From contig NZ_SPKJ01000010.1 in assembly GCF_009866965.1 (NCBI RefSeq), positions 1 through 64,000 of the forward strand: a DNA stretch of 64,000 bases, read 5' to 3'. Below the pieces are notes generated by a model. That model saw only the letters and a list, made by a program, of their open reading frames with translations. It did no database searches and was not told the origin of the DNA. Numbering within the stretch: position 1 is the stretch's first letter; every line of letters begins with the position of its first letter. Source of the DNA: Propylenella binzhouense. Lineage in GTDB: Bacteria > Pseudomonadota > Alphaproteobacteria > Rhizobiales > Afifellaceae. A program made the position numbers and the translations under genes. Shown here in pieces: positions 8,240 through 16,962 of the stretch.

Positions 8240-9835
8240 TCAGTAGCCGGTGCGCGCCAGGATCTCGGTCCAGCCCTTCATCCGGCCCGTGACGTTGGCG
8301 ATCTGCTCCTTGGACAGGAAGTCCTCGAGCTTCACCCGGTCGACCGGATATTGCGGCCGCAGGAAGTCCTGCTCGTAGCCGTAGGGGACGGTGGCGTCGA
8401 TACCCATGCCGCCCTCGTAGCTCGTGTTCGTGGCCGTCCATTCCTTGTCGCCCGCGGTCATCCGCTCCGCCGGCATGAAGGTCTGGCCGCGGCCGCCCGG
8501 CGTCGGGTTCAGGATGTCCGTGCGCGGGTTCACGCGGGTGGTGAGGCACCACATCACGTCGTCCATCGAGTAGATGTTGGTGTCCTCGCTCACCGCGATC
8601 GCCACGCGCATGCCCTGCGAGGTGGAGAGCAGCGCGGAAAGGAAGTTGCGCTGCCAGCCTTCCTCGATCCGGTTGCGCTTCTTCACCTGGATGATGACGC
8701 CGCCCCAGTCGGTCATGCAGTAGGGAATGTTGACGTCCTGGACGATGCCCGGCTGCATGCGGTTGCAGAGCTCGAACATCGCCGCCTCGCGGATCGAGGT
8801 GTCGATGTTGTGCTCGTCGAGGGTGTGGGCGCCGAGGGCGAAGATGATCGGCTTCGATTCGGGCTTGCGGGTCGTGATCGCGGTGACGTGGAAGGTCGGC
8901 GCGCGATAGGACTTGCCCATGTAGCCGGCCCATTCCGGGTGGAAGTGGTGGCGGCCCTGCGTCTGGTCGGCCTCGGCCTCGGCCGTCTCGAAGCGCTTGT
9001 CGCGCGGATCGATGTAGCCCTCGATCACGACCTCGGCGTCGGCGAGCGCCCACGCGTCGACCGTGCGCGCCTTCACGACGCGGATCGGGAAGCCCTGCGC
9101 GGCGCCGGCCACGCCGAGCTCGTCGCAGCCATAGGGCAGGATCACGTAGTCGAAGGCGGCACCGGCGAGGAGCGTGCAGGCCGCCGGCACGCCGAAGCAG
9201 AAGGTGAGCGGCACGCGCTCCTTCTTGCGATAGGCCTCGCTCACGACCTGCCACATGTGCGAGCCGGGCGAGATCTGGAACGTGCCGACATTGCCCCAGC
9301 GGAAGTTCATGCGGTTGTAGCCGACATCGGTGCCGCCGCCGAACGAGGCGCCGGAGACGACGCGGATGCCGGAGCCGACGGTCATCTCGCTTTCGAGCTC
9401 GGTGTGGCGGATCGGGACGAGGTACTTGTTCACGTCGTCCGGATTCTCGATCACGACTTCCTGGCAGGGCGCCTCGGACTGCGCGATCTCGCGCGGCGGC
9501 AGCGGGTGCGACAGCGCGTAGGCGAGCTTCTGGGTGCGCTCCTTGTCGGAGGCCCAGCCGAACATCTTGTTGATGACCTCGATGTCGCCGAAGAGGTTGG
9601 TGAGGAGCCGGTGGTTCGGCTTTCCCTTCACGTTGTTGAAGAGGACCGGGCAGGACCCGTCCATCAGCTTCTGGAGGCCGGTCAGCTCGAGGTCCGGATT
9701 GACCTCCTTGTCGGTGACCACCAGGTCGCCCTGACGCTCGAGCCATTCGAGCGTGCCGCGCAGATCCTGCAGGTGCTGATTGGCATTCGCCTGGACCGCG
9801 TTTGGCGCGCTCGCTTCCATTCTCACGATGCTCAT
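8240..9835 (-). CDS. UbiD-family (de)carboxylase, divergent motif
   Basis: 531 residues, normal UbiD length. UbiD enzymes use prenylated FMN and a metal to decarboxylate aromatic or alpha,beta-unsaturated acids, or run in reverse. By motif alignment the cofactor Asn and Arg are in YNRMNFR, a metal His in SHMW, and the metal Glu in CDELGVAG. The usual catalytic EGPFGE box is replaced by HHFHPEWAGY: the second Glu is kept but the first corresponds to His. This makes it the outlier among the four UbiDs here. It heads an operon with the CoA ligase, MaoC and ubiX. The ATG has a GGGAGG ribosome site. Confidence 0.9.
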   Translation of the reverse strand: MSIVRMEASAPNAVQANANQHLQDLRGTLEWLERQGDLVVTDKEVNPDLELTGLQKLMDGSCPVLFNNVKGKPNHRLLTNLFGDIEVINKMFGWASDKERTQKLAYALSHPLPPREIAQSEAPCQEVVIENPDDVNKYLVPIRHTELESEMTVGSGIRVVSGASFGGGTDVGYNRMNFRWGNVGTFQISPGSHMWQVVSEAYRKKERVPLTFCFGVPAACTLLAGAAFDYVILPYGCDELGVAGAAQGFPIRVVKARTVDAWALADAEVVIEGYIDPRDKRFETAEAEADQTQGRHHFHPEWAGYMGKSYRAPTFHVTAITTRKPESKPIIFALGAHTLDEHNIDTSIREAAMFELCNRMQPGIVQDVNIPYCMTDWGGVIIQVKKRNRIEEGWQRNFLSALLSTSQGMRVAIAVSEDTNIYSMDDVMWCLTTRVNPRTDILNPTPGGRGQTFMPAERMTAGDKEWTATNTSYEGGMGIDATVPYGYEQDFLRPQYPVDRVKLEDFLSKEQIANVTGRMKGWTEILARTGY

Positions 9836-10035
9836 GGGGATAACCTCCCGTTCCTAATCACGCAATTTGGCGCCTGTTTACCCGTAACGCGTGGTGGGCG
9901 CAACGATCCCTGCGAGGGGCGGTGCGAAATCCTCCCTTTAAAATACAGGCCCCGACGCGTGTCAAAACTCGGTGAGGCGCCGTTGCTCCGGTCACCGTCC
10001 TATGCTGTGTTTTGACGGGAGAACCGCGCTGCGGC

Positions 10036-10067
10036 TAGACCGAACTCGAATTTCGGTATACGTATGC
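10036..10067 (+). promoter_or_regulatory. Promoter/operator element A of the Tau-type ABC operon
   Basis: The core TTTCGGTATACGTATGC (10051-10067) matches 15 of 17 bases of the element before the UbiD gene at 25,597. A TAGACC box 15 bases before TATACG could be the -35, and the similarly placed TAGACA with conserved TCGA is also found in the other copy, so the whole block is shared. It sits 28 bases before the ATG at 10,096. Related elements occur at 22,365, 29,701 and 29,789. Binding protein unknown. Confidence 0.55.
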
Positions 10068-10095
10068 GATAAAAGGATTGGGAGGCGACAGCTCG

Positions 10096-10938
10096 ATGAC
10101 GGCTGCGCGCAAGGGCTTGCAAGTCATACCGGGGGGCGGGGAGGGCAGGCAGGACGCCGTCCGCATCCGCGGACTCGGGTTCAGGCTGCTCGATCGGCAG
10201 AAGCGACCGCTGCCGATCCTGGACAATGTGGATCTCACGCTGAAGGACGGCGAATTCGTCTCGATCGTGGGTCCGTCCGGCTGCGGCAAGAGCACGCTCC
10301 TCAACTTCATCTCCGGTCTCGTGCCGGTGCAGTCGGGCAGCGTGGAGGTATTCGGAGAGCCGCCCGGCGGGAAGGATGCCGCGATCGGCTACGTGTTCCA
10401 GCAGCACGCGCTTCTGCCCTGGCGGCCGGTGCTGACGAACGCGGCGATCGGGCTGGAAGTGGCGGGCGTGCCCAGGGAGGAGCGCAGCCGGCGCGCCAGG
10501 GACATGCTCCGCGTGATGGGTCTCGACGGCTTCGAGGACCATTATCCGCGCGAGATCTCGGGCGGCATGCGCCAGCGCGTCTCGCTCGCGCGGACCCTCG
10601 TCTGCAATCCGCGCCTCATCCTCATGGACGAGCCGTTCGGCGCGCTCGATGCCCAGACAAAGCTGCTCATCCAGGAGATGTTCCTCTCCTACTGGGAAGA
10701 GCACCGCAAGACCGTGCTCTTCGTGACCCACGACCTCGCCGAGGCGATCCTGCTCTCCGACCGCATCCTCGTCATGAGCTCGCGGCCCGGCCGCATCATG
10801 GCCGAGTACGAAGTCGGCATCCAGCGCCCGCGCAATCTCGAGCAGGTGCGCCACCTGCCGCGCTTCACGGAGCTGCACGACAGCATCTGGGAGAACCTCC
10901 GGGCGGAGGCCATGAAGGCCATGCAGGGGAGGGCGTGA
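10096..10938 (+). CDS. ABC transporter ATP-binding protein (TauB/SsuB type)
   Basis: 280 residues from the ATG at 10,096, preceded by GGGAGG. A TTG 18 bases earlier is in frame but lies inside that ribosome site. Walker A is GPSGCGKST near residue 63, the Q-loop VFQQHALLPW follows, the signature is ISGGMRQR, Walker B is LILMDEPFG and the switch His is in VTHDL. Together with the next two genes it makes a nitrate/sulfonate/taurine-type importer. In catabolic islands such systems import aromatic or heteroaromatic acids as well as sulfonates, so the substrate is open. Confidence 0.93.
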   Translation: MTAARKGLQVIPGGGEGRQDAVRIRGLGFRLLDRQKRPLPILDNVDLTLKDGEFVSIVGPSGCGKSTLLNFISGLVPVQSGSVEVFGEPPGGKDAAIGYVFQQHALLPWRPVLTNAAIGLEVAGVPREERSRRARDMLRVMGLDGFEDHYPREISGGMRQRVSLARTLVCNPRLILMDEPFGALDAQTKLLIQEMFLSYWEEHRKTVLFVTHDLAEAILLSDRILVMSSRPGRIMAEYEVGIQRPRNLEQVRHLPRFTELHDSIWENLRAEAMKAMQGRA

Positions 10939-11708
10939 TGGAACAGGACCGCTCGCGCCAGGTGGCGCTCATGAAGCTCGTCCTGCTCGTGGTCGTAATC
11001 GGCGGCTGGGAGCTCGGCGCGCGGACGGGCGTGATCCCCACCTTCTGGACCAGCAGCCCGTCGCTGCTCGCGATCAACTTCTGGGAATCCCTGAAGGCGA
11101 ACGAGATCACCTACCATACCTGGGTGACGATGCAGGAGGCGCTCGCCGGCCTCGCCGCGGGTGCCGCGGTCGGGATCCTGCTCGGGCTCGTGCTCGGCGT
11201 CAGCCGCGTCTTCGGTCCGGCGCTCGAGCCGTTCGTGATCGCGCTGAACAGCCTGCCGCGCGTGGCGCTCGCGCCCCTCATCGTGATGTTCGTCGGCATC
11301 GGCTTCGCGTCGAAGTTCCTGCTCGCCTTCTCGCTGGTGGTCGTGCCGATCATGCTGAACACCTACGAGGGCATCAAATCGGTCGACCCGCAGCTCGTGA
11401 ACATGATGCGGATCATCCATGCGCGCCGCGATCAGGTCTTCTTCAAGGTGCTGCTGCCGAATTGCGTGCCGTGGATCTTCTCCGCGCTCAGGGTCGCGAT
11501 CTCGTTCGCGATCATCGGCGCGATCGTGGGCGAGTTCATCTCGGCGCGCGCCGGCATAGGCTACATGATCGACACCGCCTCGGGCGGCTTCGATACGACG
11601 GGGATGATCATGCCGCTCTTCGTGCTGATGATCCTCGCCTTCGCGCTCGACCGGCTGTTCGTGGCGGCGTCGGACAGGCTGCTGATCTGGCGCGAGGACG
11701 CGCGGTAG
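10938..11708 (+). CDS. ABC transporter permease (TauC/SsuC type)
   Basis: 256 residues, starting with the ATG that overlaps the ATPase stop (TGATG). Six hydrophobic segments are apparent, and the EAA loop contacting the ATPase lies around residues 150-185 (ALNSLPRVALAPLI precedes it). The binding-protein-dependent transport inner-membrane component fold is clear. A much longer reading in the same frame runs antisense-like through the ATPase gene and is not real. Forms one importer with the genes on either side. Confidence 0.93.
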   Translation: MEQDRSRQVALMKLVLLVVVIGGWELGARTGVIPTFWTSSPSLLAINFWESLKANEITYHTWVTMQEALAGLAAGAAVGILLGLVLGVSRVFGPALEPFVIALNSLPRVALAPLIVMFVGIGFASKFLLAFSLVVVPIMLNTYEGIKSVDPQLVNMMRIIHARRDQVFFKVLLPNCVPWIFSALRVAISFAIIGAIVGEFISARAGIGYMIDTASGGFDTTGMIMPLFVLMILAFALDRLFVAASDRLLIWREDAR

Positions 11709-11753
11709 GAACCCCGCGGCCTGGAACAAGCAATTAATCGCAGGGAGGTTGAC

Positions 11754-12800
11754 ATGGGATTTGCAACTGTGACGAGACGGAGCGCGCTCGTCGCGGCGGC
11801 CGTTACGCTCGGTCTCGCCGCGCTCGGAGGACCCTCCGGCGCGCATGCGCAGGACACGACGAAGCTCAGCGTCGGGATCTCGGTGAAGTCGATCTTCGGG
11901 CTGCCGATCGTGGTCGCCCGCGACAAGGGCTTCTTCAAGGAGGAGGGCCTCGAGGTGACCATCGAGTATTTCGCCGGCGGCCCGCCGGCCACCGCGGCGC
12001 TGATGGGCGGCTCGCTGCAGTTTCTGAACGCGGCGTTCGAGAACAACGTGAAGACGGCCAAGCTCGGCCAGCCGATCGTCACGATCATGAACATCCAGTC
12101 GAACTATGCCGGCGCGATCATCATGCGCAAGGACGTGGCGGAGAAGCTCGGCCACAAGCCGGAGGTCGCGGACCTCAAGGGCATGCGGATCGGCACGCTC
12201 GCGCGCGGCGGGTTCACCGACGTTTCGACCCGCTACATCCTGAACGCGGCCGGCCTCGATCCCGACAAGGACGCCGAGCTCATCCCGATTCGCGGCGCCG
12301 ACCGCCAGATCGCGGCCGGGCAGGCGGGCCAGATCGAGGCGGCCATGGTGACCGAGCCCTGGGGCCCGATCGCGGTCGAGGGCATGGATGCGTGGCGCTA
12401 CGTCGTGAACACGACGGTCGGCGAGGGGCCCGAGCTCTTCCAGGACATGGGCTACGTCACGCTCCAGACCACGAAGGACTATATCGCGCAGAACCGCGCG
12501 GTGGCCGAGAAGGTGGTGCGGGCGGTCGTCAAGGCGCAGAACTACATCGCCGACCCGGCGAACGTCGATGACCTTACGGCCATCGCCAAGAAGGAATATG
12601 GGGATGTCGGCGGCGACGCGATGCGGATCTCCGTCGAGCGTCAGGCCAAGACCTACGTGCCGTTCATGAAGGAGAGCATGGTCAAGAAGACGATGGATCT
12701 GCTCGTCCCGAACGGCCTGATCCAGGAACCGGCGCCGGCCTATGCCGAGGTGGTGGACCAGTCCTTCGCCCCGCTGTGGCAGGCCTACGGCGCCAAATAG
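11754..12800 (+). CDS. ABC transporter substrate-binding protein (NMT1/TauA type)
   Basis: 348 residues with an N-terminal export signal carrying a twin Arg (TRRSAL at residues 7-12), a hydrophobic stretch and a cleavage site after AHA near residue 32, so export by Tat is possible. The mature part has the NMT1/THI5 fold with the early motif FGLPIVVARDKGFFKEEGL. It delivers substrate to the permease/ATPase encoded just upstream. An AGGGAGG ribosome site precedes the ATG. Only 24 bases separate it from the following TctC gene, so the two unlike binding proteins are probably co-transcribed, which is unusual. Confidence 0.92.
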   Translation: MGFATVTRRSALVAAAVTLGLAALGGPSGAHAQDTTKLSVGISVKSIFGLPIVVARDKGFFKEEGLEVTIEYFAGGPPATAALMGGSLQFLNAAFENNVKTAKLGQPIVTIMNIQSNYAGAIIMRKDVAEKLGHKPEVADLKGMRIGTLARGGFTDVSTRYILNAAGLDPDKDAELIPIRGADRQIAAGQAGQIEAAMVTEPWGPIAVEGMDAWRYVVNTTVGEGPELFQDMGYVTLQTTKDYIAQNRAVAEKVVRAVVKAQNYIADPANVDDLTAIAKKEYGDVGGDAMRISVERQAKTYVPFMKESMVKKTMDLLVPNGLIQEPAPAYAEVVDQSFAPLWQAYGAK

Positions 12801-12824
12801 TCGAAGATCTCTGGAGGGAACCGA

Positions 12825-13811
12825 ATGATTGAACTTCTTTCGCGCCGCGTGCGCCTGGCCGCCAGGGCTGGCTTCGTAGCCTCCATGGCCCTGGCGTTCG
12901 CCGGTCCGGCGCTTGCCGAATATCCGGACAAGCCGATCAAGCTGATCGTCCCGTTCGCGCAGGGCGGGGCGACCGACCAGGTCGGCCGCATGATCGCGCA
13001 GCCGCTCGAGGAGGTGCTCGGCACCTCGGTCGCCGTCGTGAACCAGGCCGGTGCGGGCGGCGCGGTCGGGCTCGCCAACCTGTCGCGTGCGCGGCCGGAC
13101 GGCTACACGCTCGGCATCGGCTCCGATTCGAGCCTCGCCGCGCGTCCGCTGATGACGGAGAGCGGCTATACCAGCGAGAGCTTCGCGCCGATCGCGCGCC
13201 TGGTCGAGGCGCCGACCGGCTTCGCGGTCGCGTCCAACAGCAAGTACCAGGACCTGAAGAGCCTCGTCGAGGCGATGAAGTCCGGGCAGAAGGTCACCTG
13301 GTCGAGCCCGGGCGTCGGCTCGGGGCCCCATCTGGCGGCCGAGACCTTCTTCGAGAAGTTCGGCGTTCAGGCCACGCACATCAACGCGCAGAGCGGCAAG
13401 GAAGCCCTCGTGAAGCTTCTCTCCGGCGAGGTCGACTTCGTGTCGGCGGCCGGGTCGAACTTTCCGGCCATGGTGTCGGAGAACGAGGGCGCGATCAAGG
13501 TGCTCGGCCTTGCCGGCGAGAAGCGCTGGCCGCGCATGCCCGACATCCCGACCTTCAAGGAGGAGGGCTTCGACTTCATCCGCTCGCAATGGTTCGGGCT
13601 CGTGGCGCCCGCCGGCACGCCGGAGGATGTCGTGAACAAGCTCGCCACCGAGGTCGAGAAGATCATGAACAACCCGGAGAGCGACAAGCTCCTCGCCAAC
13701 TTCCACTTCAGCAGCGCCTATCAGGGCCCGGAGAAGTTCGCCGAGCAGATCCAGATCGAAAGCAAGGAGCTCGCGCCGGTCCTGCAGCGGATCGGGATGG
13801 CGAAGAAGTAG
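12825..13811 (+). CDS. Tripartite tricarboxylate transporter binding protein (TctC/Bug family), module 1
   Basis: 328 residues with a Sec signal peptide ending at ALA near residue 31. The mature protein opens with the hallmark YPDKPIKLIVPF and the ligand loop GGATD, followed by GAGGAVG, both typical of Bug-type receptors that bind a carboxylate group through main-chain and water contacts. It should feed the TctB/TctA permease encoded 75 bases downstream. In proteobacteria, related receptors serve terephthalate, isophthalate and other dicarboxylates, which fits the UbiD neighbour. A hairpin after the gene may lower expression of the membrane subunits relative to the receptor. Confidence 0.93.
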   Translation: MIELLSRRVRLAARAGFVASMALAFAGPALAEYPDKPIKLIVPFAQGGATDQVGRMIAQPLEEVLGTSVAVVNQAGAGGAVGLANLSRARPDGYTLGIGSDSSLAARPLMTESGYTSESFAPIARLVEAPTGFAVASNSKYQDLKSLVEAMKSGQKVTWSSPGVGSGPHLAAETFFEKFGVQATHINAQSGKEALVKLLSGEVDFVSAAGSNFPAMVSENEGAIKVLGLAGEKRWPRMPDIPTFKEEGFDFIRSQWFGLVAPAGTPEDVVNKLATEVEKIMNNPESDKLLANFHFSSAYQGPEKFAEQIQIESKELAPVLQRIGMAKK

Positions 13812-13831
13812 CAGTTCTCGCACCATCGGAA

Positions 13832-13856
13832 GTCGCCGCCTCCGGGCGGCGGCTTT
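13832..13856 (+). terminator. Hairpin between tctC and tctB (partial terminator)
   Basis: A 9-bp stem (13832-13840 with 13845-13853, one G-T pair) and a four-base loop is followed by TTTCC. It lies 20 bases past the tctC stop and 30 bases before tctB, a place where a leaky terminator would give more binding protein than permease. Confidence 0.5.
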
Positions 13857-13886
13857 CCATTGAGGATCGGCAGGCTATTAGACTAG

Positions 13887-14333
13887 ATGAGCAAAGTCTT
13901 TCATCATCCTGATTCCGTTGCGGGTCTGGTATTGATAGTGGTGGGCGGAATCGCCACCTATCTCTCCTACCAGATCGCGCCCGGCCCGGACGTCCTGACG
14001 CTGCCGCCGAATTTCTTTCCGCTGCTCTGCACCATCGGCGTCGTCCTCATCGGGATCGCCATGATGGTCCAGGCGGCGTGGGCGGCGCCCGTCCCCTTTC
14101 CAGCGCTCGTCGATGCGCGCGCGGTCGCCGTCTTCGCGCTGATGCTCGTCTACTTCCTGACCTTCGAGAGCGTCGACTTCCGGCTCGGTTCGTGGGTCTT
14201 CATGCTCGCCACCATGCTGGCGATGGGGTGCCGCAGCATTCCGCAGCTCGTGATCCTGCCGCTCGCCTTCGTCGCCGCGGTCTACGTCGTCTTCAGTTCC
14301 ATCTTCAGCATCCTGCTACCCACATGGATCTGA
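13887..14333 (+). CDS. TTT small membrane subunit (TctB, DUF1468)
   Basis: 148 residues with four hydrophobic segments, the length and topology of TctB. The small subunit assembles with TctA in the inner membrane. Spacing between tctC and this gene contains a hairpin; its 3' end overlaps the tctA start by 10 bases, so the two membrane subunits are coupled. Sequence is poorly conserved in this family, so the call rests on length, topology and position between tctC and tctA. Confidence 0.85.
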   Translation: MSKVFHHPDSVAGLVLIVVGGIATYLSYQIAPGPDVLTLPPNFFPLLCTIGVVLIGIAMMVQAAWAAPVPFPALVDARAVAVFALMLVYFLTFESVDFRLGSWVFMLATMLAMGCRSIPQLVILPLAFVAAVYVVFSSIFSILLPTWI

Positions 14334-15865
14334 TCTCCGCACAGGATTTCGCGGCGGGTCTCTCGATCCTCCTCGATCCCTACGTCCACGTCTTCCTGAT
14401 CGTGGGCGCCTTCGTCGGCATGGTCTTCGGCGCCGCGCCGGGCCTGACGGCTCCGGCCGCGGTCGCCCTCATGCTGCCGCTCACCTACGGACTCGGGCTC
14501 AATGCCTCGCTCGCGCTCCTGCTGGGGATCTATTGCAGCGGCTATTTCGCCGGCTCGATCCCGGCGATCCTGATCAACACCCCCGGCACGCCGGGCAATG
14601 CCGCGACGGCGCTCGACGGCTACCAGATGGCGAAGCTCGGGGAGGGCGACCGGGCGATCACGACGGCGATCATCGCCTCCTTCCTCGGCGGCCTCGTCTC
14701 GATGCTGCTTCTCTCCGGGGTCGCGCCGGTGCTCGCCCAGGTGGCGCTGAGCTTCACCTCGGTCGAATATTTCTCGCTCGCCCTGCTCGGCATCGTCTGC
14801 GTCGCCGGCATCTCGACGGGTTCCCTGCTCAAGGGCTGCGCGGGCGCGCTGATCGGGATCTTCATCTCCACCGTCGGGCTCGATCCGACCAGCGGCGTGC
14901 CGCGCTTCACCTTCGGAATCCCGGATCTTCTCGCCGGCATCCCGCTCATTCCGGCGCTGATCGGACTCTTCGCGATCTCCGAGATGCTGATGAAGTCCTT
15001 CCGCTCGAACGTGGCGCAGGAATTCCTGACGAGCGAGCGCAGGGCTTCGGTCGGCAACGTCGTCCGCGACTTCGCGCGGAACAAGTGGCTCGCGCTGAAA
15101 TCCGCCTTGATGGGCACCTTCATCGGGCTCCTGCCCGGGACCGGCCCCGCCATCGCCTCCTGGGTCGCTTACGGCGAGGCGCTCCGCACGAAGCGGGAGG
15201 GCGACAAGTTCGGCCATGGCGAAGTGAAGGGCGTGATCGCCTGCGAGGTCTCCAACAATGCGGTGACCGGCGGCGCGATGATCCCGCTGCTGACGCTCGG
15301 CATTCCCGGAGATCCGGTGACGGCCATCCTGATCGGCGCGCTGATGATCCAGGGCATCGAGCCCGGGCCGTTCTTCATTCGCGACCACGGCTCCGTGTTC
15401 ATCTCGATCCTGATCCTGCTGTTCGTCTCCAATATCTGGATGGTGGTGCTCGGCCTGATGGCGCGCAGAGGTGCCGCCCAGGTCGTCCGCGTGCCGGCGC
15501 ACATCCTGGTGCCGACGATCTCGGTGCTTGCGGCGGCCGGCGGCTTCGCCATCAACAGCAGCAGCTTCGATGTCATGCTGACCGTGCTCTTCGGCGGCGT
15601 CGGCTTCCTGATGGTGCGCTACCACTTCCCGGTCGCGACCGTGGTGCTCGGCCTGGTGCTCGGGCCGATCCTGGAGAGCAATCTCCGCAATGCGCTGGTC
15701 CGCAGCGATATGGACCCGACGGTCTTCTTCACCCGGCCGATCAGCGCCGCGATCCTCCTTGCGATCGTGGTGCTCCTGTTCGTCTGGGGACGCGAGGACA
15801 GGCGTCAGCGGCGGCTCGTTTCCGCCGAACTCGGTGAAGATGTGGCGGAGGCCCGGGAATCATGA
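14324..15865 (+). CDS. TTT large membrane subunit (TctA), module 1
   Basis: 513 residues, normal TctA length, with about 12 hydrophobic segments. The two pseudo-symmetric TctA motifs are present: GAAPGLTAPA near residue 37 with INTPGTPGNAATALDG after it, and LPGTGPAIASWVAYG near residue 270 with ITLGIPGD-like sequence (TLGIPGDPVTA) near residue 325. The ATG at 14,324 lies within the tctB 3' end. Its stop overlaps the start of the cyclodeaminase-like gene (ATGA), tying transport and metabolism into one transcript. Confidence 0.94.
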   Translation: MDLISAQDFAAGLSILLDPYVHVFLIVGAFVGMVFGAAPGLTAPAAVALMLPLTYGLGLNASLALLLGIYCSGYFAGSIPAILINTPGTPGNAATALDGYQMAKLGEGDRAITTAIIASFLGGLVSMLLLSGVAPVLAQVALSFTSVEYFSLALLGIVCVAGISTGSLLKGCAGALIGIFISTVGLDPTSGVPRFTFGIPDLLAGIPLIPALIGLFAISEMLMKSFRSNVAQEFLTSERRASVGNVVRDFARNKWLALKSALMGTFIGLLPGTGPAIASWVAYGEALRTKREGDKFGHGEVKGVIACEVSNNAVTGGAMIPLLTLGIPGDPVTAILIGALMIQGIEPGPFFIRDHGSVFISILILLFVSNIWMVVLGLMARRGAAQVVRVPAHILVPTISVLAAAGGFAINSSSFDVMLTVLFGGVGFLMVRYHFPVATVVLGLVLGPILESNLRNALVRSDMDPTVFFTRPISAAILLAIVVLLFVWGREDRRQRRLVSAELGEDVAEARES

Positions 15866-16926
15866 GTGAAGTTCTTCTTCTGCGGCCGAACGAGCTTCTG
15901 GGTCTCGTTAGCATGGCCGAGGCGATCGATGCGGTCGCCGCCGCCTATGCCGGCGGCTCGGAATATCCGGTCATCAACGCGCCGCGCCGGCGCGTGCACT
16001 CCCCCGAGGGCGTCCGGGTCAGCAATTTCCCCGGCGGCGTCCACGCGCTCGGCGTGATCGGCTCGCAGACCCGGGCGGAGCTCGTCGGGCACGCCGACGC
16101 CCATCAGCAATATCTCCGGCGGGAACCGCCGGTCTTCGTGCTGAACGATTCGAACACCGGCGAGCTGCTTGCGATCCTCGTCGGCGAGATACCGGAGAAG
16201 GAGCTCGGTCCGTCCAGCCTGATGGCAATGCGGACCGGCGCCACGAGCGGGGTCGGATTTCGCCACCTCGTGCGCGAGGATGCGAAGCTCGCCGGGCTGT
16301 TCGGCTCCGGCGGGCAGGCCTCCCATCAGCTGCAGGCGCTCCTCACCGAGCGGCCCGGCATCGAGCGCGTGCGGGTCTTCGGGCGCGATCAGGCCAACCG
16401 GGAGCGCTTCGCGGAGGAGTACGGCGCGCGCTTCGGCGTCGCGATCGAACCCGTCGCATCGGCGGAGGCGGTCATCGACGGCGCCGACGTGGTCGTCTGC
16501 GCGACCAACACCTCGACCGTGCTCTTCGATGGCGATCTGCTGCAGCCGGGCCAGCACATCACCGGCATCATCGGCTCGAACATGCAGCTCGTCGAGGGCG
16601 GGTTCCTGAAGACGGTGCGGCGCGAGCTCGACGACCGCACCGCCGAGAAGGCCGACCTGATCGTCGCCAATCTCCGCGACAGCGTGATGGCGGAGAAGCA
16701 GGGCGACCTCTACCAGCCGATCGAGAAGGGTCTCATCCGCTTCGAGGATATCGTCGATCTCGGCGAGGTCGCGCTCGGCCGGCATCCCGGCCGCACGGCA
16801 CCCGACCAGCTCACCTATCACAAGAACAACAATGGCACCGGCGCGGCGGATCTCGCGATCGCGATGCTCGCGTTCCGCAAGGCGCGCGAGCTCGGCCGCG
16901 GCATGCCGCTTGCCCTCGCGGCCTGA
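15862..16926 (+). CDS. Ornithine cyclodeaminase / mu-crystallin family protein, module 1
   Basis: 354 residues. The NAD(P)-binding Rossmann segment carries LFGSGGQASHQ near residue 147, preceded by the substrate-region motif MRTGATSGVG near residue 123. Family members are ornithine or other amino-acid cyclodeaminases, ketimine reductases, alanine dehydrogenases or opine-type dehydrogenases, so the exact reaction is not known. It overlaps tctA (ATGA) and is followed by a UbiD decarboxylase gene 36 bases on. The same three-part company (TTT, this family, UbiD) occurs again at 18.6-24.6 kb, which argues for a linked, non-ornithine function in the same pathway. Confidence 0.85.
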   Translation: MSEVLLLRPNELLGLVSMAEAIDAVAAAYAGGSEYPVINAPRRRVHSPEGVRVSNFPGGVHALGVIGSQTRAELVGHADAHQQYLRREPPVFVLNDSNTGELLAILVGEIPEKELGPSSLMAMRTGATSGVGFRHLVREDAKLAGLFGSGGQASHQLQALLTERPGIERVRVFGRDQANRERFAEEYGARFGVAIEPVASAEAVIDGADVVVCATNTSTVLFDGDLLQPGQHITGIIGSNMQLVEGGFLKTVRRELDDRTAEKADLIVANLRDSVMAEKQGDLYQPIEKGLIRFEDIVDLGEVALGRHPGRTAPDQLTYHKNNNGTGAADLAIAMLAFRKARELGRGMPLALAA

Positions 16927-16962
16927 GCCGCTGCCAGCCGAACTCACAGGAGAAAGTCGCGT

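Noticed and set aside
6473-10015. A 1,180-codon open frame on the plus strand opposite the ligase and UbiD genes
   Set aside because: It reads as Arg/Ala/Asp/His-rich sequence without domains, antisense to two well-supported genes; GC-rich codon bias makes such shadow frames.
10689-13826. A 1,045-codon minus-strand frame across the ABC and TTT receptor genes
   Set aside because: Compositional shadow of the plus-strand genes with no motif and no ribosome site.
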